Assembly (NCBI GenBank): GCA_964433635.1
Contig: CAYSSG010000047.1
Span: 1-13,692, forward strand
Length of the DNA: 13,692 bases
Origin: CAYSSG01 sp964433635
GTDB taxonomy: Bacteria; Atribacterota; Phoenicimicrobiia; Phoenicimicrobiales; Stramentimicrobiaceae
Direction: 5' to 3'
Shown here: positions 13,639-13,692 of the stretch, in pieces
Layout of the letters: each line of letters starts with the position of its first letter
How positions within the stretch are numbered: the first letter of the stretch is position 1
The notes under the pieces: model-generated
Databases searched by the model: none
What the model saw: the letters and a program-made list of their open reading frames with translations, nothing else
Told to the model about the DNA's origin: nothing
Made by a program: the position numbers and the translations under genes

Positions 13639-13692
13639 GTTAATTATCATTTTTTGATAGATGGAATACTTTAGGAATTATCTGTATTTTAC

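Noticed and set aside
1..13692. tRNA, rRNA, CRISPR array, insertion sequence or prophage
   Set aside because: No cloverleaf, rRNA-like segment, regularly spaced repeat, transposase or phage gene was found. All genes are housekeeping and similar in composition.

Overview
The window is AT-rich bacterial chromosome in which every recognisable gene lies on the minus strand, so the biological reading order runs from high to low coordinates: rplM, rpsI | cdaA, cdaR, glmM | glmS | acpS, alr, tsaE, tsaB, tsaD | groES, groEL. All thirteen genes look intact. There is no mobile element, tRNA, rRNA or CRISPR array. Strong AGGAGG-type ribosome binding sites, sigma-A-like promoters, a CIRCE operator, the cdaA-cdaR-glmM cluster and a glmS ribozyme suggest a low-GC Firmicutes-type or related anaerobic lineage. 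Atribacterota is a possibility from the general look of GroEL and the gene order, but I cannot settle the phylum from the sequence alone.

Right end (12541-13692): rplM-rpsI has a near-consensus promoter and ends in a hairpin with U-runs on both sides. A weaker candidate promoter for cdaA is embedded in that terminator. Next (8812-12518): cdaA (diadenylate cyclase) and cdaR (its YbbR-domain regulator) overlap by 8 nt. glmM (phosphoglucosamine mutase) follows after a 337-nt gap holding several hairpins. CdaA, CdaR and GlmM commonly form a regulatory module linking c-di-AMP to cell-wall precursor synthesis.

Middle (6571-8811): glmS makes the glucosamine-6-phosphate that GlmM uses. Its 414-nt leader carries an extended -10 promoter, a four-codon mini-ORF with a good ribosome binding site, a glmS self-cleaving ribozyme, and then a strong intrinsic terminator only about 20 nt before the glmS start codon. 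The ribozyme-plus-terminator arrangement is the most interesting signal in the window.

Left half (54-6570): a roughly 490-nt non-coding stretch with hairpins and a 24-bp palindrome precedes acpS-alr-tsaE-tsaB-tsaD, a tightly packed operon for acyl-carrier-protein activation, D-alanine supply and tRNA t6A modification. rimI, often found in such clusters, is absent. The window ends with groES-groEL under a sigma-A-like promoter and a perfect CIRCE (HrcA) operator. Taken together these are housekeeping genes for translation, cell-wall precursors, tRNA modification and protein folding. The novelty lies in the regulatory intergenic regions rather than in the proteins.
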